A DNA stretch of 30,652 bases from Lentisphaeria bacterium UBA4640. GTDB taxonomy: Bacteria; Verrucomicrobiota; Lentisphaeria; Victivallales; UBA1829. How positions within the stretch are numbered: position 1 is the first letter of the stretch; each line of letters starts with the position of its first letter. A program made the position numbers and the translations under genes. The stretch covers positions 2,374-33,025 of the forward strand of contig DHMO01000007.1 of the NCBI GenBank assembly GCA_002405835.1, written 5' to 3'. Positions 6,583-15,678 of the stretch are shown piece by piece. The notes beneath the pieces are model-generated. The model ran no database searches. It had not been told where the DNA came from and was given only the letters and a program-made list of their open reading frames with translations.

Positions 6583-8546
6583 ACCGGACCGACACCTCCG
6601 CTCCGCCCGAAGTCTTGAAGTGCGGAACGCTCACTTACACGAAAGCCGCGCTCGTGACGCTGTTCATCTGGCTGCTGTGGGGCGACTTCTGCTTCACTCT
6701 GATGGAAACTGTGGTTCCGAGCATCGTTCCGCTTCACCTCAAAGGACTGAACTGTCCGAACTGGCTGATCGGACTGATTCTCTCGACCATTCCGAACCTG
6801 ATGAACATGACGGTTTCGCCGTATATCAGTGTCCGGAGCGACCGCTGCCGGAGCCGCTGGGGACGGCGCATTCCGTTCATCGCAACGAGCATTCCGTTTC
6901 TGTTCGTCAGCCTTGTCATGATCGGCTACAGCCACGACATTTCCGCGTGGATGAGCCGCACGGTTCCCATGCTGAAGGACGTTGCTCCGGGCACGGTCAC
7001 GGTCGGGCTGATCGCCGTGCTGATGGTGCTCTTCCAGTTCTTCAACCAGTTTGTGAACTCGACGTTCAATTACCTGTTCAACGATGTTGTTCCGCAGAGC
7101 CACATCGGGCGTTTCGCGGGCGCATTCCGCATTGTCGGAACCGCCGTGAGCGCGCTTTACAACTTCTTCATCTTCCGTTATGCGGAGAGCCACTCGCGCG
7201 AAATTTTCATCGGCGCGGCGATTCTCTATGCGGTCGGCTTCGGGCTGATGTGCTTTATGGTGAAGGAGGGCGAATATCCGCCGCTCGATGAGTCGCAGGA
7301 GAAGAAGGCGGGCCGCTGGGAGAACCTGCGCACCTTCTTCCGTGAATCGTTCCACGAACCGTTCTACCGTCTGCTGTTCATCAGCGCGGGAATTCTCGCT
7401 TTCGCGGGCGTGGCATGGAGCTTCCAGGTGTTCTTCCTGCTCGAAATGAAAATGAATCTTCAGCAGATCGGACTCTACAACGGAATTCTCATGCTCGCGG
7501 GAATGGTGGCGACCTTCTTCGCCGCGACCTTTGTCGACCGCTGGCATCCGCTCCGCGCGTACACCTACGGTGTGATTTTCACGATTACGGGTCCGGTGAT
7601 GAACTGGGTCTGGCTCTTCATTGATCTGCCCGGACACATCTTCTTCTATCTTTCGCTGAGTGCGCAGCTGCTTTATGCGTTCATGAATGCGCTCTCCTCG
7701 GCGTGCGCCATGCCGATCACCATGCGGCTCTTCCCGCACTCGCGCTACGGACAGTTCTGCAGCGCGCGCGGAATCGTCTACTCCATCTGCACGATCCTCG
7801 GCGGATTCCTCGTCGGCGGGTTCTACGATGTTGTGAAGAGTCTCAGCACGGCGTATCTTTCCGCGTATCCGATTGTGGGACCTGGCTACTGCTACCGGCT
7901 CTACTTCGTCTGGGCGGGCGGCGCGACTCTGTTGAACTTTATCGTCATTTCGCTTGCGTACCGCCGCTGGCTGAAGCTCGGAGGCGATGCGAAGTTTCAT
8001 CCGCCCGCGCCGTGGACGAAAGAGGGTTTTGAACACATCCCGATTGTCGCCACCACCGGTTACAGCAGCCGCTGGCTCAAACGGGCGCTGCATTTCATGG
8101 ATTTCGTGCAGTACGGAAGCCTTGTCATGGCGGTTGCCATGCTCTGGCCGTTCCATGTGCACGGCATGAAGAGCGCGAACTTCTGGTTCCTGACGGCGGT
8201 GATTCCGCTTTCAATCGGTGTTTCGTTCCTCTGGTATCTGCTTTCGCGCCGGATCCGGCTGGATATTGCGGCGGCGAAACGCGGGGAAATGCCGAAATAC
8301 GGAATCCCGCATCACGGAATGATGATGGTGTTCGGAGTTAAATTCTCCCTGACGCTCGGACTCGTCGTCGCGCAGTTCGTTGTCTCGATTCATCTGGAGA
8401 ACAGTCTTTACGCCACGCTCTTCGCGCTCGGCAACATCGTGACGAACCTTCTGCTGATTCTCTGCACCTATGTGGTGATCCGCATGGAACGCGGATACTC
8501 CGTCAAGGTTGACGAGGCTTCCATGATTCAGGCGGGAGTGAACTGA
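6579..8546 (+). CDS. MFS sugar transporter (GPH/SLC45-like) with C-terminal membrane extension
   Basis: A 655-residue inner-membrane protein, probably a cation symporter for the oligosaccharides released by the lyase. Many hydrophobic helices are visible, starting at about residue 25. Between helices 2 and 3 is SDRCRSRWGRRIPFI, the DRxRxRWGRRxP loop typical of the GPH/SUC/SLC45-like branch of the MFS. The canonical 12-helix body ends near residue 475. After a hydrophilic linker (about 475-505), four more hydrophobic segments follow to about residue 645, giving roughly 16 helices. The ATG overlaps the lyase stop (ATGA), so the two genes are translationally coupled. It is the last gene of the operon, before a strong terminator. 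Substrate assignment comes from context only. Confidence 0.87.
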   Translation: MNRTDTSAPPEVLKCGTLTYTKAALVTLFIWLLWGDFCFTLMETVVPSIVPLHLKGLNCPNWLIGLILSTIPNLMNMTVSPYISVRSDRCRSRWGRRIPFIATSIPFLFVSLVMIGYSHDISAWMSRTVPMLKDVAPGTVTVGLIAVLMVLFQFFNQFVNSTFNYLFNDVVPQSHIGRFAGAFRIVGTAVSALYNFFIFRYAESHSREIFIGAAILYAVGFGLMCFMVKEGEYPPLDESQEKKAGRWENLRTFFRESFHEPFYRLLFISAGILAFAGVAWSFQVFFLLEMKMNLQQIGLYNGILMLAGMVATFFAATFVDRWHPLRAYTYGVIFTITGPVMNWVWLFIDLPGHIFFYLSLSAQLLYAFMNALSSACAMPITMRLFPHSRYGQFCSARGIVYSICTILGGFLVGGFYDVVKSLSTAYLSAYPIVGPGYCYRLYFVWAGGATLLNFIVISLAYRRWLKLGGDAKFHPPAPWTKEGFEHIPIVATTGYSSRWLKRALHFMDFVQYGSLVMAVAMLWPFHVHGMKSANFWFLTAVIPLSIGVSFLWYLLSRRIRLDIAAAKRGEMPKYGIPHHGMMMVFGVKFSLTLGLVVAQFVVSIHLENSLYATLFALGNIVTNLLLILCTYVVIRMERGYSVKVDEASMIQAGVN

Positions 8547-8567
8547 AGCGGACTCGCAGAAAAACAG

Positions 8568-8619
8568 AAACGCGCAGTTTCCGGCATGGAGAAAGACCGC
8601 CGGGACTGCGCGTTTTTTT
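8568..8619. terminator. Bidirectional rho-independent terminator
   Basis: AACGCGCAGT (8569-8578) pairs with ACTGCGCGTT (8605-8614), and an inner CCGGC/GCCGG adds 5 pairs. Seven T follow at 8613-8619 on the plus strand. On the minus strand the same stem is followed by TTTCTGTTTTTCTG, a weaker U-rich tail. It ends the rhamnogalacturonan operon and probably also the convergent housekeeping operon. It overlaps the rsmB stop codon. Confidence 0.85.
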
Positions 8620-9850
8620 ATCCGTTTTTCCGGATCAGCGCGGCGAATGCGCCGTCGTGGTGCACGGCGGGGAGAAGACGCCGCTGCGAAATCAGTTCGC
8701 ATTCCGGGTGTGCCGCGAGGAATGCCGAGACCTGCTGCTCATCCTCCTCCGGCTCCACGCTGCATGTGGAATAGAGCAGATGACCGCCCGGTTTGACCAG
8801 ACGGATCTGTGCGTTCAGGATCTGTTTCTGCAGCGCGGCGACTTCATTCAGGCGCTTTGCGTCGAAGCGGCGCAGAGCATCCGGTCGGCGGCGCGGAACG
8901 CCCGTGTTGGAACACGGAACATCCAGAAAAACAAGGTCGAAACTCTCCGCATCAAACGGCGGATGAATGGCATCCGCTTCGGCGGTTTTCACGGATTCCA
9001 GTCCCAGACGCGTGAAGTTTTCGCGCATTGGTTTGAGACGCGCGGCGGATCGGTCGGCGGCGGTGAAATCCGCATTTCCTCCGCATGCATCGAACAGCAT
9101 CACCGTCTTTCCGCCCGGTGCGGCGCAGGAGTCGAGAACGCGTCCGCGGACAGCCGGGCGGCAGAGCGAAACGCTCATCGCTGTTGCGGGGTCCTGAATG
9201 TAAACTGCGCCGTTTTTGAACGCATCGGAAGCGAAGAGTTTTCCGGGATCGGAACATTCGAAGAAGCGGAAATCATTGGCAAAATCAGGTTCCACGGGCA
9301 CGCTTTCCGCAAGTTCGGCGGGGAGTTCCCCTGAACGCAGACGGAAGGTCAGCGGGGGATTGACTCCGCACGCGGCGACCGCCTGTTCCGTTGCCTCCTG
9401 TCCGAACTGTGCTTCCCAGCGGCGGCGGATTTCCGGCGGGAACGACGGTTCGAACGGTCCTTTTCCGGCGCTCCGCAGGGCATTGCGCAGGACGGCGTTC
9501 ATGAAGCCGGACGCCATGCGGTGCTTTTTGGAATGCTTGACCACATCGACTGCAATATTGACGGCCGATTCCCCCGCGATCGCAGTCTGGAAGAGCGCCT
9601 GGGTGAGCGCGCAGAGCCCGATCATCTTCAGTTCCGGCTTGATGCCGCGCGAAACGGAACGCATCAGCAGCGAATCCACGAGTTCCTTGTGGCGGAAATA
9701 TTCAAACAGAATCGAGGCGACCGAGCGGGCGGCTTCCGGTTCGGCGGCGCGCACATGCTCCACACAGTCGTCGAGCGTGACGGACCCGCTGTACCATTCG
9801 CGCAGCGCGGACGCCGCCGCGGTCAGAATCTTTTCGGAATCGCCTTTCAT
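8618..9850 (-). CDS. rsmB: 16S rRNA (cytosine-967-C5)-methyltransferase
   Basis: A 410-residue cytoplasmic enzyme that methylates C967 (E. coli numbering) of 16S rRNA with S-adenosylmethionine. The N-terminal part (about 1-140) is NusB-like. The Rossmann domain has the SAM motif LDSCAAPGGKT (239-249) and both cysteines of the m5C mechanism: Cys313 in DVPCSNTG and Cys363 in YSTCS. I chose the ATG at 9850 because a good SD (AGGAG) lies before it and the codon overlaps the lnt stop as ATGA. A longer in-frame opening upstream runs through lnt and is not used. It is the last gene of the lepA-lepB-purU-lnt-rsmB operon. Confidence 0.95.
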   Translation of the reverse strand: MKGDSEKILTAAASALREWYSGSVTLDDCVEHVRAAEPEAARSVASILFEYFRHKELVDSLLMRSVSRGIKPELKMIGLCALTQALFQTAIAGESAVNIAVDVVKHSKKHRMASGFMNAVLRNALRSAGKGPFEPSFPPEIRRRWEAQFGQEATEQAVAACGVNPPLTFRLRSGELPAELAESVPVEPDFANDFRFFECSDPGKLFASDAFKNGAVYIQDPATAMSVSLCRPAVRGRVLDSCAAPGGKTVMLFDACGGNADFTAADRSAARLKPMRENFTRLGLESVKTAEADAIHPPFDAESFDLVFLDVPCSNTGVPRRRPDALRRFDAKRLNEVAALQKQILNAQIRLVKPGGHLLYSTCSVEPEEDEQQVSAFLAAHPECELISQRRLLPAVHHDGAFAALIRKNG

Positions 9851-11604
9851 TCTCTCTCTCCTGAGTTGATCATCTCCTCCGGAAGCTGTCCGGCGCGGAA
9901 GAGTTTCCAGTTGATGAACGCCGCCGCAAATCCGCAGAATGCAAGGAATGCGCAGAGCGCGATAAACAGATTCCCGAACCGCGTGTAGAAGGTCAGCTTC
10001 GGATTGACGGGAACCGGAACGCGGAAAACTTTTTCCGCCCGTTCCGGACGCCCCAGCGAGACGGTGTCCAGCACTTCGCCGCGCGGGGAGATCAGCGCCG
10101 AATAGTTCGAGTTTCCGCTGCGCAGGAGCGGCAGACGCGTTTCGACGGCGCGGAACAGACCGTTTGCAAAATGCTGATCCGGCTCCCAGCTCGTCGGATA
10201 CCACGCATCGTTGGCGATGATGAGCAGGAGGTTCGCCCCGTTGTACGCGTGTCCGCGCGAGAGGAACGGAAAGACCGATTCAAAGCAGATGGATGTTCCG
10301 ATCCGCACGCCCGGCAGAGCCTCCAGCGGATTGCACCGGCGCCCGGCGGAGAGGTTGCGTCCCATGCCGACGAGTTCGTTGAGTTTCGGGAACGTGTCGC
10401 CGAAGGGAACATATTCGCCGAACGGCACGCGGTGATATTTGTAGAAGAAATCCTTTACGCTTCCGCCGGGCTCGGTGATGAGCAGGGCGGCGTTGAAAAC
10501 CTTGTAGTCTTCCGGTGAATCCTCCGGGACCTGGAAATCGATGCTGCCGATGAGGAACGGAACACGGTGGCGCCACAGCATGGCTCCGATGCGGTTGCGG
10601 TACTCCTGCGAGAGCTCCGCGCCGCCGCGGTACGCATAGGGAATTGCGGTTTCCGGCCAGACAATCAGATCGAGTTTCCGGTTCGGCGCATTGCCGACGG
10701 GAACCAGATTGCGCATTTTTTCATCGCGGGCAAGCAGTTTTTCGGTGAGCTCCGTGCAGACGTCGAGCGCCTCTTTCGCCGCCGCATAACCCGCATTGCG
10801 CCGCTGTGAGAGATCAGGCTGAATGACACCGATGTTCACATACCGCACCGCCGATTCATCAAGCCGGTTTGTCCGCAGAAGATGAAGTCCGGAGACATAA
10901 CATGCGAGCAGCAGGGCAAACGCGGTGAGCAGCGGCCAGGGTCTCCGGTAGGTTTGGCCCCGGGCTCCAGGACGGAACGAAATGAGCGCAAGACCGATGC
11001 CGATGTTCACCGCGGCGACAAGGAAGCTGACGCCGAAAACCCCCGTGAATTCGCAGATCTGAATCAGGGGCAGGTTGCGCCACTGCGAAGTTCCGAGGTA
11101 ATCCCACGGGAGTCCCGTCATGATCCAGCCGCGCAGCCATTCGAGCACGCACCACATCCCCGCATTCGCCAGCATGAAGAGAATTCCGTTCAGCGGACGG
11201 CGAAACGGCGCAAGTTCCGCGCAGTGCGCTCCGCCCGCCAACCGGTCCGCCGGCGGAATGGAAAGATGACGCCAGAGAAAATTGTAATACGCGCTCCATG
11301 CCGCGACGAAAAGCGCGAGCACGAACGAGAGGATGAACGGAATCGGAAGCGCAATCTCCCTCAGCCAGAGGAAGCTGAAGAGACTCCAGAAGTATCCCCA
11401 CGTCAGACCGCGCAGAAACGCGCTCCGCACAGAGCAGAAACGGCAGAGCAGAATCAGCGGAAGGAGTGCAATCCATGCGAGCAGACTCCAGTTCAGCGCG
11501 GGGAACATCGCCGCCGAGCACGCGCCCGTCACGGCCAGCCCGGAATGCAGAACCAGCGAACCTGTCCGCGTCAGGAAAAACGGATGCTTTTCCGCAAAGT
11601 TCAT
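9847..11604 (-). CDS. lnt: Apolipoprotein N-acyltransferase
   Basis: A 585-residue inner-membrane enzyme that adds the third acyl chain to the N-terminal cysteine of lipoproteins. N-terminal membrane helices occupy about residues 10-235. A periplasmic nitrilase-type domain carries the triad Glu318 (VWPETAIP), Lys389 (YKYHRVPFGEYVPF) and Cys440 (GTSICFES). A last hydrophobic helix lies near residue 560. Spacings of 71 and 51 residues agree with E. coli Lnt (68 and 52). The start overlaps the purU stop by 4 bases and its stop overlaps the rsmB start. Its presence implies an outer membrane with triacylated lipoproteins. It is somewhat longer than the usual 510 residues. Confidence 0.95.
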   Translation of the reverse strand: MNFAEKHPFFLTRTGSLVLHSGLAVTGACSAAMFPALNWSLLAWIALLPLILLCRFCSVRSAFLRGLTWGYFWSLFSFLWLREIALPIPFILSFVLALFVAAWSAYYNFLWRHLSIPPADRLAGGAHCAELAPFRRPLNGILFMLANAGMWCVLEWLRGWIMTGLPWDYLGTSQWRNLPLIQICEFTGVFGVSFLVAAVNIGIGLALISFRPGARGQTYRRPWPLLTAFALLLACYVSGLHLLRTNRLDESAVRYVNIGVIQPDLSQRRNAGYAAAKEALDVCTELTEKLLARDEKMRNLVPVGNAPNRKLDLIVWPETAIPYAYRGGAELSQEYRNRIGAMLWRHRVPFLIGSIDFQVPEDSPEDYKVFNAALLITEPGGSVKDFFYKYHRVPFGEYVPFGDTFPKLNELVGMGRNLSAGRRCNPLEALPGVRIGTSICFESVFPFLSRGHAYNGANLLLIIANDAWYPTSWEPDQHFANGLFRAVETRLPLLRSGNSNYSALISPRGEVLDTVSLGRPERAEKVFRVPVPVNPKLTFYTRFGNLFIALCAFLAFCGFAAAFINWKLFRAGQLPEEMINSGERE

Positions 11605-12473
11605 GCGCCCGCGCCGCCGGTGAAGACAATCGTCCGGTTTTCGTGTTCGATGATGCGTTTTTCCAGATGCGCTTTGACCGCACGGGAAAGGACCATCATT
11701 TCAACGTCGCGTCCGATGCGCGAGAGATCCTCCGGTCCGTATTCGTGAGTGACGCGCACGACGTCCTGTTCGATAATCGGTCCTTCATCGAGGTCTTCGG
11801 TGACGTAGTGGGCGGTTGCGCCGATCATCTTCACGCCGCGCTGAAAGGCACGCATGTACGGATTTGCTCCCTGGAATGCCGGAAGAAACGCGTGGTGAAT
11901 GTTGATCATGCGGTTGTGATACAGCCGAATGAATTCGGGGGAGACCACCTGCATGTACCGCGCGAGCACCACGAGGTCGATGTGATGCGCGTTCAGCAGC
12001 TCAATGATCCGCGGCTCGGTTTCCGCCTTGTTTTCGCGCCGCACCGGAATGCAGAAGAACGGGATGCGGAACTGCTGTGCGACGTATTCGAGATCCGGAT
12101 GATTCGAGACAATAAGCGGAATCTCGCATTTCAGCGTGCCTTCGCGCTGTTTCACGAGCAGATCGTAGAGGCAGTGCGACGCTTTTGAGACGAGCACCGC
12201 CATGCGCGGGATGTAATCGGAGTAGTGCACCGACCATTCGAGACCGAGCGGCTTTCCGAATTCCGTCAGACTTGCCTCAAGCTCGCTCCGTGCAACCGAA
12301 AGATCGGTCAGATCCAGCTTCAGACGCATGAAGTACTGTCCGCTCATGACATCGGTGTACTGCTGGCAGTTCACGATGTTGAGTCCGGTTTCATAGAAAA
12401 AGTTGGTAATGCCCGCGACAAGTCCCTTGCGGTCCATGCAGCGGATCAGGAAAATAGCGTTTGTGTTTTCCAT
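11601..12473 (-). CDS. purU: Formyltetrahydrofolate deformylase
   Basis: A 290-residue cytoplasmic enzyme that hydrolyses 10-formyl-THF to formate and THF, balancing one-carbon pools and feeding formate to PurT-type purine synthesis. The N-terminal ACT domain is about residues 5-85 (AIFLIRCMDRKGLVAGITNFF). The formyltransferase-like domain holds NIHHAFLPAFQGANPY, with the catalytic Asn and His, and GATAHYVTEDLDEGPII, with the catalytic Asp. Length and motifs closely follow E. coli PurU (280 residues). SD AAGGA is 7 bases before the ATG and overlaps the lepB stop region. The stop overlaps the lnt start. Its functional link to the lipoprotein and secretion genes around it is not obvious. Confidence 0.95.
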   Translation of the reverse strand: MENTNAIFLIRCMDRKGLVAGITNFFYETGLNIVNCQQYTDVMSGQYFMRLKLDLTDLSVARSELEASLTEFGKPLGLEWSVHYSDYIPRMAVLVSKASHCLYDLLVKQREGTLKCEIPLIVSNHPDLEYVAQQFRIPFFCIPVRRENKAETEPRIIELLNAHHIDLVVLARYMQVVSPEFIRLYHNRMINIHHAFLPAFQGANPYMRAFQRGVKMIGATAHYVTEDLDEGPIIEQDVVRVTHEYGPEDLSRIGRDVEMMVLSRAVKAHLEKRIIEHENRTIVFTGGAGA

Positions 12474-12483
12474 AACTGAATCC

Positions 12484-13659
12484 TTATTGCCAGCCCATTG
12501 ATCCGGGCAGGACGGTTTTTCCGCTCAGCGCGGGTTTTGTATCGACGAATCCCCAGCGGCGCGAGAGCGGCCAGAAGATGTTGAGTGCGCGTCCGATCAT
12601 GTTCTTGCGGGGAATGAATCCCCAGTTGCGCCCGTCCAGACTGTTCGACGTGTTGTCGCCGAGCGCGAAAAACGCATCGTCCGGAACCGTCAGTTCCAGT
12701 CCCGGCGCGAGCAGTTCCGAGGCAATATGCCCCTGGTAGCCGCCCTCCATCGAATAGATGCGGTCGAATTTTTTTGAAAACGCCGTTGCCGGTTTGAACT
12801 CCGTTGCGCCGCGCGGCTTGATGTAAAGCATGCGGTCGACAATCTTGAGCGTGTCGCCGGGGAGCCCGACGAGGCGTTTGATGTAGTAGTAGCCGCCGAG
12901 CGGCTGGGTCGGCGACTTGATGTTTTCGGTTGTGAAGACAATGACGTCGCCGCGCCGGGGCGGAAGATAATGAATGGAGACGCGGTCCACGAAGAGATGA
13001 TCGCCCGTGGAGAGCCAGCCGTCGGCGGGAACTTCTCCCTGTTTGAATTCCTGTCTGCGCTCCAGATCAAGATAGCGCGCCACCTGATTGATAGTTCCCG
13101 GGAGCGAATAGACCGAACTGCCGATCTGCAGAAGCGTGGTATCGAAAATTCCGAGTTCGCGGGATGGCTGATACGCCCGGAATTCCCCGTCTTCCGCAAT
13201 CTTCATTTCCGCCGGGCGCACGGCAAGATACGGAATCTTGAGCAGATTTGCGGCGGGGGAGTTGTGCTCGGCAAAACCTTTGCGGTCGACGTAGTGGATG
13301 CCGAACAGAGTCGGCTGCATGCTGCTTGTCGGAATCTTGAACGGCTGGAGATAGAGCGCGCGGATTCCGAACGCAACCGCGAACGCGACGGCGAGAATAT
13401 CAAGAATGCTGCGGAGCTTGCGCTTGTTCCCGTGCACATCGGAGAGCCGTTCGAGTCTTGCGGAAGCGGAACGGATGAACTCCTCCATCGCCTTCCGGTC
13501 CGAGCGGTTCACCGCGGCGGCTCCGGAGACGATTCCGCGCAGTTCCTCTTTTTTTGCATCGGAGAGGATGTCGTCGTCCGAAATCAGACGCCGTTTTGCC
13601 GCGAGGACCGTTTCGCGCAGTTCCTTGCGCGGTTTCCGGAGGGAGAGAAATGCGAACAT
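12484..13659 (-). CDS. lepB: Signal peptidase I
   Basis: A 391-residue inner-membrane serine protease that removes signal peptides from exported proteins such as the large enzymes in this window. The nucleophile is Ser113 in IPTSSMQPTL, after a membrane helix at about 87-105. The general base is Lys261 in YIKRLVGLPGD. The box GDNTSNSLDGRNWGFIP follows. Two features are unusual: a soluble N-terminal extension of about 85 residues, and about 148 residues between Ser and Lys where E. coli has 55, so a domain of roughly 90 residues is inserted. SD GGAGAA precedes the ATG, which lies 3 bases after the lepA stop, so the genes are coupled. Confidence 0.94.
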   Translation of the reverse strand: MFAFLSLRKPRKELRETVLAAKRRLISDDDILSDAKKEELRGIVSGAAAVNRSDRKAMEEFIRSASARLERLSDVHGNKRKLRSILDILAVAFAVAFGIRALYLQPFKIPTSSMQPTLFGIHYVDRKGFAEHNSPAANLLKIPYLAVRPAEMKIAEDGEFRAYQPSRELGIFDTTLLQIGSSVYSLPGTINQVARYLDLERRQEFKQGEVPADGWLSTGDHLFVDRVSIHYLPPRRGDVIVFTTENIKSPTQPLGGYYYIKRLVGLPGDTLKIVDRMLYIKPRGATEFKPATAFSKKFDRIYSMEGGYQGHIASELLAPGLELTVPDDAFFALGDNTSNSLDGRNWGFIPRKNMIGRALNIFWPLSRRWGFVDTKPALSGKTVLPGSMGWQ

Positions 13660-13662
13660 GGC

Positions 13663-15471
13663 TTATTCTCCGCTTGATTTCAGCACTTCGACGAAGGCTT
13701 CCTGCGGGATGTTGACCTTGCCGATCTGCTTCATGCGCTTTTTGCCCTCTTTCTGCTTTTCGAGGAGCTTGCGTTTTCGGGTGATGTCGCCGCCGTAGCA
13801 CTTCGCCAGAACGTTTTTGCGCAGAGCGCGGACCGTTTCGCGGGCGATGACCTTGCCGCCCACTGCCGCCTGAATCGCAACCTGGAACATGTGCGGCGGA
13901 ATGACGTTCGCGAGTTTTTCAGCGAGCATGCGGCCGCGCGAATAGGCGAAGTCGGTGTGGACAATTGTTGCGAATGCATCGACCGGTTCGCCGTTGACCA
14001 TGATGTCGAGTTTGACCAGTTTGTCGGCGCGGTATCCGGCATGCTCGTAATCCATGCTGCCGTAGCCGCGGGTGATGGATTTGAGCTTGTCATGAAAGTC
14101 AATCAGGATTTCATGCATCGGAATTGTGGCGGTGATCATGACGTGGGAGCCGTCGACGCTTTCCGTTTTTGTGCATACGCCGCGTTTCTGCATCACCAGA
14201 TTCATGATGTCGCCGATGTAGTTGTTGGGCGACATGATGTGCGCGGAAATGAGCGGTTCTTCGATGCGGTCGATCTCCGCCGGGTCGGGCAGATGCACCG
14301 GGTTGTCAACTTCGAGCATGGTTCCGTTTGTCAGATAGACATGGTAGATGACGCTCGGATAGGTCGCGATGATGTCCATGTTGTATTCGCGGCGCAGACG
14401 TTCCTGGATGATTTCCATGTGGAGGAGTCCGAGGAATCCGCAGCGGAAGCCGAATCCGAGCGCGGCGGAGGTTTCCGCCTGGTAGGTGAAAGCGGCGTCA
14501 TTGAGCTGCAGCTTCGCCATGCTGAATCGCAGCTGGTCGTAATCCGCCGTGTCGATCGGGTAGATGCCGCTGAAGACCATCGGTTTGATTTCCTGGAATC
14601 CGGGAAGCGCTTCCGCGCAGGGATCCTTGACCTCGGTCACCGTGTCGCCGATTCGCGTTTCGGTCGGGCTCTTGATGTTCGGAATGATGTATCCGACGGA
14701 GCCGGCGGAGAGCTCCGCTGTCGCCGCCATCGAGGGCTTGAACACGCCGACTTCCTTGATTTCGCTTTCGAGTCCGGTGCTGAGCAGACGCATCTTGTCG
14801 CCGCGCTTGAACGAGCCGTTGAATACGCGCAGGTAGGTGACGACGCCGCGGAAGGAGTCGTAGACCGAGTCGAAGATGAGCGCGCTGATTCCGGGCATAG
14901 GAACGAGCTTCGGCGGCGGAATGTTTTTGACGATGGATTCGAGCACTTCCGGAATGCCGGTTCCCTCTTTCGCGGAGACGGCGATTGCCTCTTCGCGCGG
15001 AATCGCGAGGATTTCCTCCATTTGGTCGAGGCACATGTTGACGTCGGCCGCGGGCAGGTCGATCTTGTTGATGACGGGGATGATGTGCAGGTTGTGCTTC
15101 ATCGCGAGGTTGACGTTGGCGACGGTCTGCGCCTGCACGCCCTGGGTTGCGTCGATGACGAGCAGCGCCCCGTCGCACGCCGCGAGGGAGCGGCTGACTT
15201 CATACGCGAAGTCGACGTGTCCCGGAGTGTCGATGAGGTTGAGTTCGTATTCGACTCCGTCATGCGCTTTGTAGAGCATGCGGACGGGGTGTGCTTTGAT
15301 CGTGATGCCGCGTTCCTGTTCGAGGTCCATCGCATCAAGGAGCTGATCATGGGTTAAGTCGCGCTTTTCGATCGTTCCGGTCGCTTCGAGCAGCCGGTCG
15401 GCAAGCGTGGATTTTCCGTGGTCGATATGAGCGATGATCGAAAAGTTTCTGATATATTTAAGGTCGGGCAT
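13663..15471 (-). CDS. lepA: Elongation factor 4 (LepA), ribosome-associated GTPase
   Basis: A 602-residue translational GTPase, nearly the same length as E. coli LepA (599). The G-domain motifs are AHIDHGKST (13-21), DTPGHVDF and NKIDLP. The LepA-specific C-terminal region includes SMDYEHAGYRADKLVKLD and ends with KRKLLEKQKEGKKRMKQIG. The start has SD CGGAG about 11 bases upstream. It is the first gene of a five-gene operon; lepA-lepB adjacency is common in bacteria. A very long antisense open frame lies opposite and is a by-product of codon use. Confidence 0.97.
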   Translation of the reverse strand: MPDLKYIRNFSIIAHIDHGKSTLADRLLEATGTIEKRDLTHDQLLDAMDLEQERGITIKAHPVRMLYKAHDGVEYELNLIDTPGHVDFAYEVSRSLAACDGALLVIDATQGVQAQTVANVNLAMKHNLHIIPVINKIDLPAADVNMCLDQMEEILAIPREEAIAVSAKEGTGIPEVLESIVKNIPPPKLVPMPGISALIFDSVYDSFRGVVTYLRVFNGSFKRGDKMRLLSTGLESEIKEVGVFKPSMAATAELSAGSVGYIIPNIKSPTETRIGDTVTEVKDPCAEALPGFQEIKPMVFSGIYPIDTADYDQLRFSMAKLQLNDAAFTYQAETSAALGFGFRCGFLGLLHMEIIQERLRREYNMDIIATYPSVIYHVYLTNGTMLEVDNPVHLPDPAEIDRIEEPLISAHIMSPNNYIGDIMNLVMQKRGVCTKTESVDGSHVMITATIPMHEILIDFHDKLKSITRGYGSMDYEHAGYRADKLVKLDIMVNGEPVDAFATIVHTDFAYSRGRMLAEKLANVIPPHMFQVAIQAAVGGKVIARETVRALRKNVLAKCYGGDITRKRKLLEKQKEGKKRMKQIGKVNIPQEAFVEVLKSSGE

Positions 15472-15505
15472 CTCTTTTGTTCTCCGTTTTTATTTATAAG
15501 ATGAT

Positions 15506-15534
15506 AATGTAGCACGCCTTTCCTGTTTTTGCAA
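15506..15534 (-). promoter_or_regulatory. Promoter of the lepA operon
   Basis: On the minus strand TTGCAA (15534-15529) and TACATT (15511-15506) are 17 bases apart, with the predicted start about 30 bases before the lepA ATG. Both boxes match the consensus at four of six positions. The rest of the 207-base divergent region shows no gene. Confidence 0.5.
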
Positions 15535-15628
15535 ACGGGAAAATATCGGCGTCCGCGCGTTCTGACGGGAGACTGTGCGCCGCTGTTCTCCGTGCGGAAA
15601 ATTTTCTGCAGATTATGAAAAAATAAAC

Positions 15629-15656
15629 TTGCTTTTCCGGTTTTGTGCTGTAAAGT
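15629..15656 (+). promoter_or_regulatory. Possible promoter of the 15679-19011 operon
   Basis: TTGCTT (15629-15634) and TAAAGT (15651-15656) are 16 bases apart, ending 22 bases before the ATG at 15679. The -10 box is weak. No copy of the O1/O2 operator is visible here, so control by the LacI-type regulator of the first operon is not supported. Confidence 0.4.
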
Positions 15657-15678
15657 CAGAAAAAACGGAGGATTTTGC

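Noticed and set aside
13891..15357. A 488-codon open frame antisense to lepA
   Set aside because: The lepA frame is unmistakable, and the antisense protein is low-complexity and has no SD or motif.
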